The notes beneath the pieces were generated by a model. The model saw only the letters and a list, made by a program, of their open reading frames with translations, made no database searches and was not told the origin of the DNA. DNA of 64,000 bases. Origin: Leptobrachium leishanense. Taxonomy: Eukaryota > Chordata > Amphibia > Anura > Megophryidae. Below, in pieces: positions 35,911-46,668 of this stretch. The stretch's first letter is position 1, and every line of letters begins with the position of its first letter. The position numbers were made by a program, and so were the translations under genes. The stretch covers positions 120,915,690 through 120,979,689 of the forward strand of contig CM019066.1 in assembly GCA_009667805.1 (NCBI GenBank). The letters are read 5' to 3'.

Positions 35911-36329
35911 GTCAGAATGTAATTGTCATGCTTTTATTGTTGTATTTTACAATAATTGTAACCCTAAGATGAACAGCATTATATAGATCAGGCTATTGTC
36001 TTACCAATGATGAGCTTTTGGACTTTTTGAAGTTTAGTAATAGAGATTAGGACATCTAAATCCCTCCTCTCCACTATAATACTATACCCAGCACTTGTGG
36101 GCATCATCGCATCCCTACAGGAATCAGTACATCCTCTGTACTCATAACATTTTTTTTAATTGTGACCATTTACTTACTTTCTGGCTAGAAGGAGTTAATC
36201 GTATATCTTCAGCAGTCTTAATAAACTGGATATTACTTTAATTTAAGTCTCACTGGTATAGACAAGGGGGTGTTCGGTGTGCGCACACTTTTATGCAGGA
36301 CTTTCTGATCATACCAGACCACCAATTTC

Positions 36330-36597
36330 ATTTATTTATAAAGTATTTTACCAGGAAGGATACATTGAGATTTCTCTCATTTTCAAGTATGTCCTGGGTT
36401 CAAGAACATTGAATTTTTACAGTCGAGTACAGAAATACAAAGTAATAAATGTAAATGTATTACTTTGTATTTCTGTAACTGTAACACTTCAATGTTCTTG
36501 AACCCAGGACATACTTGAAAACGAGAGAAATCTCAATGTATCCTTCCTGGTAAAATCCTTTTATAAATAAAAATAAAATAAATAAATAAAGATATTA
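36330..36597. repeat. Head-to-head SINE-tail palindrome
   Basis: The left arm at 36330-36447 (TTTATTTATAAAG, TTTTACCAGGAAGG, then CAAGAACATTGAA, ACAGAAATACAAAGTAATA) is the reverse complement of the right arm at 36458-36575, with only a 10-bp spacer (AATGTAAATG). The right side continues with an A-rich tail to 36597. Each arm also contains the self-folding tail module. The arms extend past the module into the sequence AGAACATTGAA..GTAATA, so this is more than two chance insertions. Confidence 0.9.
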
Positions 36598-36599
36598 AA

Positions 36600-37194
36600 A
36601 ACAAAACACAAAATATACAGATTAACACAAAATAAATATGTAGGAAATATATGGGAAAGATATGATGCTGTCTGGGAGGTTATTCCATAATTGCGGTGCT
36701 CTGTAGGAAAATGAGGATCGAGTCACTTTCTTTTTGAATTGTGGTATTGCAAGTAAGGTGCTGGTCCTGGATTGGAGGTTATAGGATGAGGGAACTGCTG
36801 GGGGAAGCAGTCTATTCAGACCCTACTAGGCTTCCCAGAAAAGCTCTTAAATACCAGGTTGGAAAGGTGAAGGGTGCATCTAGGTTCCAGCGATGGCCAG
36901 TTTAGCTCTTTTAACATGTCACAATGGTGGGTCATGTAGTTACATTGTAGCACAAAGCAGCAGAATGAGTTACACGGTATAGTAAGTTTATGAAGGTGCG
37001 TTTGCGAGGCAGCTGCATACACTACATCTCCGTATTCAATAGCCGGCATAAGCATTTGTTGTACAATCTGCTTTCTTACTGTGGGGCTCAGGCAGGATTT
37101 GTTTCTGTAGAAGGCACCTAGTTTGGGGTAAAGTTTAGATGAGAGTTTTTCGATGTGGGGGCCAAAGGATAGATTTGGGTTTAACCACATTCCT
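36600..37194 (-). pseudogene. LINE reverse transcriptase C-terminal fragment (L2/Rex1-like)
   Basis: The minus strand from 37190 reads YLGMWLNPNLSFGPHIEKL, then TVRKQIVQQMLMPAIEYGDV, typical of the end of the reverse transcriptase in the CR1/L2/Rex1 group. After a frame change near 36815 it gives FSYRAPQLWNNLP, the usual last conserved block. The upstream palm domain is absent. The 3' side abuts the SINE-tail palindrome, whose tail could be this LINE's own 3' end. Clade assignment is tentative. Confidence 0.7.
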
Positions 37195-38262
37195 AGATAT
37201 TACATAGTTACATAGTTACATAGGCTGAAAAAAGACATGCGTCCATCAGGTTCAGCCTCTCACACATCACCTACTACTGTTGATCCAAAAGAAGGCAAAA
37301 AACCCAGTCTGAATGCTTGCCAATATGCAACATACTGGGAAAAAATTCCTTCTTGACCCCAGAATGGCATCGGATTTCTCCTTGGATCAAGAAGCTTACC
37401 CACATATTAAATATTATAACCCTTAATATTCTGTGTCTGCAGGAAGTCATCCAGTCGTTTTTTAAAAGTCTGTACAGTCTCTGACCCAACCACCTCAACA
37501 GGTAGAGAATTCCACAACTTTATTGTTCTCGCCGTAAAATAACCCTTCCTATGCTTTAGGCTGAATTTCCTTTCATCCAGTCTAAATGGGTGACCTCGTG
37601 TCCTGTGTATAGTCCTATTAATGAATAGGTATCCAGACAATGGTTTATAATGGCTCAGTATATATTTATATAAGGTTATCAGATCCCCTCTAAGGCGCCG
37701 TTTCTCTAAACTAAACAGGTTTAAGCTTGTTAGTCTTTCCTCATAACTTAAACCTTCCATTCCCCTTATTAATTTAGTCGCCCGTCTCTGCACTTTTTCT
37801 AGCGCTATAATATCCTTTCTTAAGACAGGTGCACAAAATTATACAGCATATTCAAGGTGCGTCTTACCATTGATTTGAAAATTATGTTTTCATCCGGAGA
37901 GTGAACTCCCCTTTTAATGCATGCCAATACCTTGCTGGCCTTGGCGGCTGCTGTTTGACATTGCACATTGTTACTTAGTTTAAAGTCTATGATTATTCCC
38001 AAATCCTTCTCCTGCTTGGATTTCCCTAACTCCGTACCATTTAGGGTATAAATTGCTTGTGTGTTCTTCACTCCAAAGTGCATAACTTTGCATTTATCTA
38101 CTTTAAATTTAATCTGCCATTTAAGTGCCCAGTCCCCCAATCTACCCAAATGCCTCTGCAGCGAAATAACATCCTGCTCACATTGTATTACTTTTCCTAG
38201 TTTTGTGTCATCTGCAAACACTGATACATGACTTTCAATGCCTATTATTATATTTGAGAGAA
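37195..38262 (-). pseudogene. CR1 LINE, 5'-truncated, minus strand
   Basis: The minus strand starts inside the palm (IGIESHVSVFADDTKLG) and continues with FKVDKCKVMHFG and EKDLGIIIDFKLS. A frame change near 37810 follows, then MQRRATKLIRGM, YEERLTSLNLFSLEKRRLRG and YFTARTIKLWNSLP. It ends with CAGCCTATGTAACTATGTAA-type repeats at 37197-37222, a CR1-style 3' end. It is a different subfamily from the 15-20 kb copy and lies against the L2/Rex1-like fragment. Confidence 0.88.
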
Positions 38263-38991
38263 GTGACTGTGGTCAGCGTGCCATCTGATTTTGTCCTGAC
38301 ACATAGATGGGGATTTTGCAATTTATGTACTTTAGGTGCTGTTCCAAAGAGCATCGTAACAGTTATATCAGTATTTAGAAAAAATGATGTCTCTATATAC
38401 TGTTTTGGGAGTTTTGGTGCTTTTGTAGGAGTATGCACTTGATTATTAAAATTTTATTTAACATCTAGGTTTTTATTATGAATATATATTTAGGAGATTA
38501 TTACAGTCACATTGTGTCATTCAATTATGTGTATGAAATCATTGAAATACATAACACAATACATGAAAACAATAGTTGTTTACACAGTTAAAAATAGCAT
38601 CTATAGTATACTGTAAATGAAATAGGCACTGGAACTAAAATCTCAATGGTAATGAAACCTTTTAGAACAAATTAGTATTGCCATATTTCCAATAAACACA
38701 AATAATTTTAACTAAAGTGACTGAACATCTAGAATTCATCATATTGTATTGATTCATGTGTTTTAATTAGAGGTTACTCTAGTTTACATAAAGACAACCT
38801 AGAAACTCGATGAATATACCTTTTGTAAGCATCTGGTGGATGCTACGGTTAGCTGCCTAATGGTACCATCTCATCAATTCTTGTTTCTACCTTGTGGTAT
38901 GTATCACCACTGTGCTGCAGAAAGGAAATCAAATATATAATCCAGGCAGTTTTTTGGGATACACCCAACATGTGATTTTATTCCTGTAATT
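38263..38991. other. No gene recognised
   Basis: AT-rich DNA. The opposite-strand frames at 38203-38442 show no motif. Confidence 0.4.
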
Positions 38992-39052
38992 CAGTGGTTC
39001 CCAAACCTGGTCCTCAAATTTCCCTAACAGGCCAGATTATGAGGATTTAAAC
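38992..39052 (+). repeat. Left end of a CAGTGGTTCCCAA hAT-type repeat, fragment
   Basis: CAGTGGTTCCCAAACCTGG, then TCCTCAAATTTCCCTAACAG, closely matches the end of the complete 51193-51701 element. The remainder is missing; the Tc1 element starts immediately after. Confidence 0.6.
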
Positions 39053-39279
39053 TACAGTCATGGCCGAAATTGTTGACACCCCAGAAAATTTTACAGAAAA
39101 TCAAGTATTTCTCACAGAAAAGTATTGCAGTAACACATGTTTTGCTATACAAATGTTTATTCCCTTTGTGTGCATTGGAACAAAACAAAAAAAGGGAGGA
39201 AAAATATCAAATTGGACATAATGTCACACAAAACTCCAAAAATGGGCTGGACAAAATTCTTGGCACCCTTTCAAAATAC

Positions 39280-39381
39280 TTGAACCAAGATCTCTGGAGA
39301 TCCTTGAGATTGTTGATATTTTTCCACAATTTTGGTTCTCAAGTCCTCAGACAGTTCTCTTCTCCTCTTTCTGTTGTCCAT
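39280..39381 (-). pseudogene. Tc1 transposase N-terminal remnant
   Basis: From 39381 the minus strand reads MDNRKRRRELSEDLRTKIVE, then YQQSQGSPEIL, matching the start of a Tc1 helix-turn-helix region. Nothing of the catalytic domain is present; the terminal repeat follows after a short stretch. Confidence 0.7.
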
Positions 39382-39663
39382 GCTTAGTGTGGCACACACA
39401 GACACACAATGCAAAGACTAAGTGAACTTCTCTCCTTTTAATCTGCTTTCAGGTGTGATTTTTATATTGCCCACACCTGTTACTTGCCCCAGGTGAGTTT
39501 ACAGGAGCATCACATGCTTGAAACAATCTTATTTATCCACAATTTTGAAAGGGCTCCAAGAATTTTGTCCAGCCCACTTTTGGAGTTTTGTGTGACATTA
39601 TGTCCAATTTGCTTTTTTTCCTCCCTTTTTTTGTTTTGTTCCAATACTCACAAAGGTAATAAA

Positions 39664-40651
39664 TAGGGATGCACCGATACCACTTTTTTAAGACTGAGTA
39701 CGAGTACCGATACTGAGTACTGATACTTTTTTTATGTCATGTGACGCTTTCCAATAAGAACAGACCTCATATAAAAATGCCCCCAGCTCATGGATACTGC
39801 CCCCCAGCTCATGGATACTGCCCCCCAGCTCATGGATACTGCCCCAGCACATGGATACTGCCCCAGCTCATGGATTGCCCCAGCTCATAGGATATGCTCC
39901 AGCTCATAGGATATGCTCCAGCTCATGGGATATGCCCCAGCTCATGGATTGCCCCAGCTCATGGATATGCCCCAGTTTATGGGATATGCCCCAACTCATG
40001 GATTGCCCCAGCTCATGGATTTGCCCCAGCTCATGGATTCCCCCCCCCCAGCTCACCTGGAGCTCTCCACGATACTTACCTTCCTGGGCGACGCCGGGAA
40101 GTCTTTGCGCATTGCGCTCATTGGAAGGACCCCAGCCGCGACCACGTTCGCGGCTGGGGTCCTTCCAATGAGCGCACGTGGGGAAACTTTCCCGGCATCG
40201 CCCAGGAAGGTAAGTATTGCGGAGAGCTCCAGGTGCCTGTCCGAATGCTCTATCAGCATTCGGACAGGCCCTGCAGCTGCTCACCGCATTGTTTCATACT
40301 TACCTTCCTGGGCGATGCCGGGAAAGCTTCTGCGCATGCGCTCGTTGGAAAGACCCCAGCCACGATCACATTGTCCCACGTGATCACGGCTGGGGTCCTT
40401 CCAACGAGCGTAACGCGCGAAGACTTTCCCGGCGTCGCCCAGGAAGGTAAGTATCGCGGAGAGCAGCTGCAGGGCCTGTCCGAATGCCGATAGAGCATTC
40501 GGACAGCCGCCCCAGCCCCTCGATGCCGGCTCAATGCCGGCTTCCGGTATCGGGAAAAATATCGGGGGGTACTGCAGGAGTACCAAGTACTCCTGCAGTA
40601 CCCGGTATCGGCACCGATACCGATACTAGTATCGGCATCGGTGCAACCCTA
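39664..40651. mobile_element. hAT element of the TAGGGATGCACCGATA family, copy 2
   Basis: The ends TAGGGATGCACCGATAC and GCATCGGTGCAACCCTA carry the 8-bp duplication GTAATAAA (39656-39663 and 40652-40659). It interrupts the Tc1 element above. Inside are a 16-22-bp minisatellite (39780-40050, unit CCCCAGCTCATGGATAT-like) and two long foldbacks, 40070-40220 and 40298-40456, each built on TTACCTTCCTGGGCGA..CGCCGGGAA and its complement. Next to the right end lies the palindrome GATACTAGTATC. No ORF is meaningful. Confidence 0.93.
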
Positions 40652-40762
40652 GTAATAAACATGTGTATAGCAAAACATGTGTTACTGCAATACTTTTCTG
40701 TGAGAAATACTTGATTTTCTGGAAAAATTTCTGGGGTGCCAACAATTTCGGCCATGACTGTA

Positions 40763-41324
40763 TATGTGAATAAGCAGGCGCAGCCTAAATTAATTTCTGA
40801 ATATAACAGGTAAAAACGTGCAGTTAATCTCTAATTGCTTATAGAAAATTTTGCCTAAATGGATAAAATCAGCGCAAATAAATTAACTAAAATTGGTGCC
40901 ATATAACAATCCATAAAAGTGTACAAGCCATACGGCGAATAGAATTAGTGACAGAAAAATTAAATCTAAATTGAACGTGTACAGTGATGGTCAAATTGCA
41001 CATGTATAAAATCCAGTGACAGAAAGAAATGCAATCAAATCAATATAAGTACTTATATTAATGCCGGTGCATCCTTTTTTTTTTTCTCGGTGTGTCTCAA
41101 AAACAAAATTAACACAATGTAAAAAACAATAGTGCAGCTTGAAAAAGAACCAGTCCAACTAAATGCAAAAGAAAGAAACTCACATTACACAGTCTTAAGC
41201 AAAACTGGATCAGTCTTGGTTTCCTGGACATGTGTATAATTTATATGCTACAGGAAGGCAATTAAGGCAGTTCACCTGGGATTCCTTTCGATTTCTTACC
41301 TGCAGCATATATATTCTAAATGCT
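40763..41324. other. No gene recognised
   Basis: AT-rich sequence, with a T-run at 41078-41088. No motif. Confidence 0.4.
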
Positions 41325-42100
41325 GTGGGGTGGAATTTTTTATACACTGCCCACCATTATGTAGAACAGGGACGTGCAGTCAGGGGTGGCAGGGGAGGCA
41401 GAGCCAGTAAATTAATGTGCTCATTGTGCTGTAATGACATGTATTAAACATAACAAAGAAAAAAATGTCATCTGCGCTAATTCCCATTATACCGTGTGAA
41501 ACTAAACACAATTAGAGGTTTGGTTTCTTATCAATGGCCATTATAAGACTAAGCTCGCCCGCCAGCGTCAAGGCACCTCTAATGAGGGCGAGTCCTATCC
41601 AAAATTGAAACCACAGGCTGCTGCATAGCAAACCATACCTGCTCATGCTGCTTGTCAGACATGAGGTAGACTGGTGGGCCTTTATTTATACTCCCCCAGA
41701 AACAAAATCCACTTTGGGATCAAAAACAAAGACACGGAGCGGGATCTTGCTGCAGTGATGATCTGGCTGGAAGTACATTGAAACATATAGTACAGGAGGG
41801 GTGGGGTTGCGCCTATTCCCCGATGGGGCGGCTGCAACCACCAAATGCATCCAGCCCAACAACATGTGTAAAACATAAGAAAAAAATTTCATCTGCGCTA
41901 ATTCCCATTATACCGTGTGAAACTAAACACAATTAGGAGGTTTGGTTTCTTATCAATGGCCATTATAGGGGTGGCATTTTTTTATACACTGCCCACCATT
42001 ATGTAGAAAAGGGACGTGCAGTCAGGGGTGGCAGGGAGGCAGAGCCTCCCCTGCCATTCCAGTAAATTAATGTGCTCATTGTGCTGTAATGACATGTATT
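41325..42100 (+). repeat. Rearranged duplication of two blocks (order A-B ... B-A)
   Basis: Block A (ACACTGCCCACCATTATGTA to TGTAATGACATGTATT) occurs at about 41345-41445 and 41988-42093. Block B (CATCTGCGCTAATTCCCATT to TCTTATCAATGGCCATTATA) occurs at about 41468-41546 and 41890-41968. All four are in direct orientation, but A precedes B on the left and follows B on the right. Block A holds GGGACGTGCAGTCAGGGG, which resembles a hAT end. Divergence between copies is only a few percent by eye. Confidence 0.75.
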
Positions 42101-42649
42101 GTTTGTATATTTAAAATGTAAATAAAATGTTATTTATTGAAAAAAGTTCTCATACTCACTTCTCCATGCTCCCTCGCTGCTTCTCTGTCCACCGCTTTTT
42201 TTCCCTTCCCCTTTCAGTTTGCTGGCTGCTGTGTGTGTGTGATTCACTACACAGACAGCAGGGGCAGCACTGAGCCAGCCTAGCCTACGCAATTTGTGCA
42301 GCTGAATGCTACACTAATTGTGCAGCTCAAGCTGACTTCCTGGTTCTACGCTTTTCAGTGCCTCCAGAGGCAATGAGAGCAATTGAAAGCTTGAGCCAAT
42401 GGGAAAGCTCCATTGGTCTCAAGCAATTCCTTTTTTAAAAAAAAAAACACCCCCCATGGGAGGCAGAGCTCCCCATGGATACATTGTAGAAGCGATGTAT
42501 CTCCAGAAAAACAAGGTAGAACAGGCAAACCTACCTGTGAGCCTAAAGTAAGTGGAGGTAATGCAGCTAGAAATTCAGCTATAAAGGTCATGTCACCTTA
42601 TATAACTGCAAAATTGTTTAAGATATGGTAAATACTGAATTTTGTTTTG
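42101..42649. other. No gene recognised
   Basis: No ORF with a motif. CCCATGGGAGGCAGAGCTCCCCATGG at about 42456-42480 is locally inverted and may belong to the hAT-like sequence on its left. Confidence 0.4.
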
Positions 42650-42657
42650 GTTGTATC

Positions 42658-43004
42658 CAGGCCTGGACTGGCGAAGAGCACACCGGGCATTTGCCCGGTA
42701 AGCCGCTAGCCTCCCTTGCCGGTCGCCTGGTTGACATAGCCAGCCGCCTGGCAAGGCTGCCTAGGCTGACTGAAGAGGGCAGCCGGCCATCCGGCGAGCC
42801 CTATGACCTAATCAGAGGGATCTGGCTAGCCGTTGGCCCTTGCTGATTAGGTCACACGGCGCGCCACGTGATGTTATCAGGGGGGCCCACGGCCGGCCGG
42901 CTCCCTTTGATTAGGTTGCAGGGCGCACCACATGAAGCCTGCCGCCAGGGCATCGGACAGCAGACAAATGCCCGGGCCTATATTTTGTTCCAGTCAGGGG
43001 CCTG
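42658..43004. mobile_element. hAT MITE with CAGGCCTGGACTGG ends
   Basis: The left end CAGGCCTGGACTGG and CCGGGCATTTGCCCGG are mirrored by AAATGCCCGGGCC and CCAGTCAGGGGCCTG at the right. A perfect 8-bp duplication, GTTGTATC, flanks the 347 bp (42650-42657 and 43005-43012). It is GC-rich and non-coding. Confidence 0.9.
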
Positions 43005-43012
43005 GTTGTATC

Positions 43013-43720
43013 AGAGGTAGACTTGATCAGAGCCATCTTGAAATTATTGGATATCAACAATGCAAAGCCATGGGTAACCTCAATCAACTGCCTCTATAAC
43101 AACATGCATGTGGTTTCTTATTTAATTAACTAGTTCAGCATTGCTATGCTTCATGCTCTTCTCTGCCATTATGTTTCTTGCTTTGAATTCTTTCATAGTT
43201 GGCTTGTATTCAAAGACCCATGTGTTATCGTTGCAATAGTTAACTTATGCTTCATTCTTTCTGGGTGGCTAGTAATTGTTAATTAGCTAGTTGTGCATTC
43301 TTCCTCTCACCCTTATCAGGACTGAGAGAGTAGCTTGTATGCAATTAATTGAACCACGTGTGACAGCGTGTAAGTAAGTCATCCACTTGGGAAAATCCTT
43401 GAGTGTTACAAGGCTTTGAAAGTGTATAATTAATTGGAGTTATCCAATAGCTGTATTGATTTTATGTTTTCACAGTGTTTTCTTTCGTCTTATTTCTTCA
43501 TATAATTATATGTTTTTCCACATCTATATGGAGCACCAAGGGACAATCCAGCCTTAATGTGACCTTCAATTTTTCAACTTTTTTTTTTTAAATTTAGAAT
43601 ATTTGGTCACATAACATGGTATAGAAAAAGATCTATATTACAATGACAAAATATACATCAAAGAAAAAGAATGTTTAATTCACATGCACACGTACTAATA
43701 GAAAAATAAATGTTTTAATG
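43013..43720. other. No gene recognised
   Basis: AT-rich sequence up to the next hAT element. Confidence 0.4.
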
Positions 43721-44071
43721 CTTTTCACTAGGGATGCACCGATACAATACTAGTATCGGTGCTGATACCGGGACCTGCACGAGTACTTGGTACTCGTGCA
43801 GAGGCCCCCCGATACCTAAATTGATAACGGAAGCCAGCACTGGCTTGCCGGCCTGTTTCGTTGCGGCAGTGTCCGGTGCGCTGCCAGGCTCCTCCGGCGC
43901 CTTCCCCTCGAGCGGCCTCCGGCAAAGTGTTGTAGCCCAGCCGCCCGTTAGGAACCACCAGGGATCTCGCGAGACCGCGGCTGTGCGTGGTTCCCAATGA
44001 GCGACAGGGCTACAACCTCGGCTGGCAGCCGCTCGAAGGGGGAAGACACCAGAGGAGCCTGGCAGCGAGGG

Positions 44072-44430
44072 TGAGCTGGGGGCAATGTGAGCTGGGGCAA
44101 TATGAGAGCTGGGGGCAATGTGTGCTTGGGGCATGTGAGAGCTGGGGGCAATGTAAGCTGGGGGCAATGTGAGCTGGGGCAATATGAGAGCTGGGGCAAT
44201 GTGTGCTGGGGCAATGGGAGCTGGGGGCAATATGAGAGCTGGGAGCAATGTGTGCTGGGGCAATGTGTGCTGGGGGAAATATGAGAGCTGGGGCAATGTG
44301 AACTGGGGCAATATGAGTGCTGGGGCAATGTGTGCTGGGGCAATGTGTGCTGGGGCAATGTGAGCTGGGGCAATATGAGAGCTGGGGGCAATGTGAGAGC
44401 TGGGGGCAATGTGAGAGCTGGGGGCAATAT
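44072..44430 (+). repeat. 18-20-bp minisatellite in hAT copy 3
   Basis: Units of GAGCTGGGGGCAATGTGA and GAGCTGGGGCAATATGA, about 18 copies. The core GCTGGGGGCAA is shared with the minisatellites of hAT copies 1 and 2, so an ancestral array has diversified differently in each copy. Open frames here are artefacts. Confidence 0.9.
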
Positions 44431-44654
44431 ATATATACAGTTGTGTTCAAAATTATTCAACCCCCACTGAAATTGAGTGTTTTGGCCAGTTTGACATTGA
44501 TTTTGATCATTCAGTCATCTTGCTTACAATTAAATCAAAGAGGCACGTGTAGGTCAGACAAATATAACATAACATTTATAATGAAATAACCACAAATGTC
44601 TTTTCTGTGCTCACATCATTATCAGTTTTATTCAACCCCAAGTGACATTCAATC

Positions 44655-45189
44655 TTAGTACTTAGTACAACATCCTTTTACAGTTATAACAGCTTTTAAA
44701 CGTGACGCATAGCTTGACACAAGTGTCTTGCAGCGATCTACGGGTATCTTCGCCCATTCGTCATGGGCAAAAGCCTCCAGTTCAGTCACATTCTTAGGCT
44801 TGCGCACTGCAACTGCTTTCTTTAAGTCCCACCAGAGGTTCTCAATCGGATTTAAGTCAGGTGACTGCGATGGCCACTCCAAAATGTTCCAGCCTTTAAT
44901 CTGCAACCATGCTCTAGTGGACCTGGAGGTATGCTTGGGATCATTGTCCTGTTGAAAGGTCCAGGTAGCGCACAGCAGTCGAAGTCAGCATCTTCTTTCT
45001 GCCACGACCAGGTAGCGTTTCAACAGTGCCCTTTGCCTTGAATTTGCGAATGATGCTTCCTATAGTCTCTCTTGGTATGTTTAACATCTTTGCAATCTTC
45101 TTATAGCCATTGCCCTTCCTGTGAAGAGTAATCACCTCTTCTCTTGTCTTCCTGGACCATTCTCTTGACTTCACCATGTTTGTAACCAC
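44655..45189 (-). pseudogene. Tc1 transposase with internal deletion
   Basis: The N-terminal part reads MVKSREWSRKTREEVITLH, then GYKKIAKMLNIPRETIGSI, a helix-turn-helix region, then GRGRKKMLT. The frame then ends near 44941. The last part reads [19 protein letters not shown] with the catalytic Glu region and continues to a stop at 44655. The middle of the catalytic domain, with both Asp motifs, is missing. It cannot encode an active enzyme. Confidence 0.9.
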
Positions 45190-45541
45190 ACCAGTAAATG
45201 TCTAGAAGGAGCTGAGTATCACAGTCATTTTAAAGCTGCCTAATTGGTGCTTATTATGCTTTATTGCTGCTCCGTGACATCCACAGGTGTTTTCAATACC
45301 TGATTGAAAACACTTGAATGAACCTCTGTTCTTCAGAGTGGTAGTCTTTAATGGGTTGAATAATTGTGTCAATGAAGAATTCACAAAAGAAACATTTACT
45401 ACTGTATTACAAAACCAATTGATGTAATTTTAGTTGCATATGGTTCTTTAACCCCTTAGGGACCTTGGACGTACCATGTACGTCATGGCCGCCGGTCTCT
45501 TTTAGACCCGCTGACGTACATGGTACGTCCTGCGGTGTTTT

Positions 45542-46050
45542 GAGCGCTGGAAGCGATCGGATCGCTTCCAGCAGCTCAAACGCCATTGCAGGATGCCTGG
45601 GAGTCCAGGCATCCATGCAATGGCGGTTGCAAGTGCCGGGGCACCTTGTGATCGCTCCCCGGGAGCGATCAACATCCGGTTTTACCAGAGAGGTGCCCGG
45701 CACTTCTAGAGAGCGCTGGAAGCGATCGGATCGCTTCCAGCAGCTCCAGGGCCATTGCACGCTGCCTGGGAGTCCAGGCATCCGTACAATGGCGGACAGA
45801 AGTGCCGGGGCACCTTGTGATCGCTCCCCAGGAGCGATCAACATCCGGTTTTACCGGAGAGGTGTCCGGCACTTCTAGAGAGCGCTGGAAGCGATCGGTA
45901 TCGCTTCCAGCTGCTCTGTGTATATTGCAGGGATGCCTCGACATCGAGGCATCCCTGCAATATGCTTACCTGCCGCCGGTCCGCTCAGTGATCGCTCCCC
46001 CCGAGCGATTACTTCCGGTAGCGGCAGGAAGTACTGAGTGCCACGAGGTA
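45542..46050 (+). repeat. Three 169-bp repeats with palindromes at the piggyBac left end
   Basis: GAGCGCTGGAAGCGATCG starts at 45542, 45711 and 45880. Each unit holds GAAGCGATCGGATCGCTTC, TGCCTGGGAGTCCAGGCA and TGATCGCTCCCCGGGAGCGA or close variants, each a palindrome. Subterminal repeats of this type may act as transposase or host factor sites; that is inference. The third unit is the most diverged. Confidence 0.92.
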
Positions 46051-46668
46051 TCGTGGCACGCAGTACAAAAAAGATCACATGAGTGATCAGGTGCTCTGCT
46101 GGGTGCCTCGAGGGATCAAGGCACCCAGCAGAGTAAAAAAAAGTGTAAAAAAGTGTAAAAATAAATATAAAAATGAATAAAAATGAATAAAATAAAATAA
46201 ATATGACAGCCAAGATGGCACTGCCCTTCTAAGGGCAGGGTCATCTTGGGGCTGAGTGGGATGTTCCTAGCCTGCCTCATCAGAGAGGCAGGCTAGCAAC
46301 ATCCAATCAGAAGTAAGAAAAAATCAAAATAAAATTTCTAATTTGTCAGGTCAGGTCAATATTTTGTAAATATTGGCTCTGACCTCTGTGATTCTCCCTC
46401 CCTCTCCTCACTTGTGTTTTGGTGAGCGAGAGAGAGAGATCAGATTTGACAGGTTAGAGATTTTAGGTAGATTGAGTGAGATTAGAAAAATTGAGGCAGA
46501 TTTAGAGAGAATTTAGGGAGATTTAGAAGAATTGAGGCAGGTTTAGAGTGATTTAGAGAGATTTAGGTGTTTATTTGTATTTTCTTGTGAAACCCAACGG
46601 TTCTTCTAAGAACCAATAATCCGCTTATATATATAATAATTATAAAATTTTATAATCTATTATATATA

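Larger units (their letters stand above)
39055..40760 (-). mobile_element. Tc1 element (CAGTCATGGCCGAAATT ends) split by a hAT element
   Basis: The ends CAGTCATGGCCGAAATTGTT and AACAATTTCGGCCATGACTG are perfect inverted repeats with TA on both sides (39053-39054 and 40761-40762). The inner parts (CAAGTATTTCTCACAGAAAA) also match. Subtracting the hAT insertion leaves about 710 bp, so most of the transposase has been deleted. Only its N-terminal codons remain. Confidence 0.92.

Noticed and set aside
38203..38442. Opposed short ORFs next to the CR1 fragment
   Set aside because: They start inside the LINE and continue into flanking AT-rich DNA without any motif.
43715..44460. Several minus-strand Pro/His-rich ORFs
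   Set aside because: Produced by the GAGCTGGGGCAAT minisatellite in hAT copy 3.
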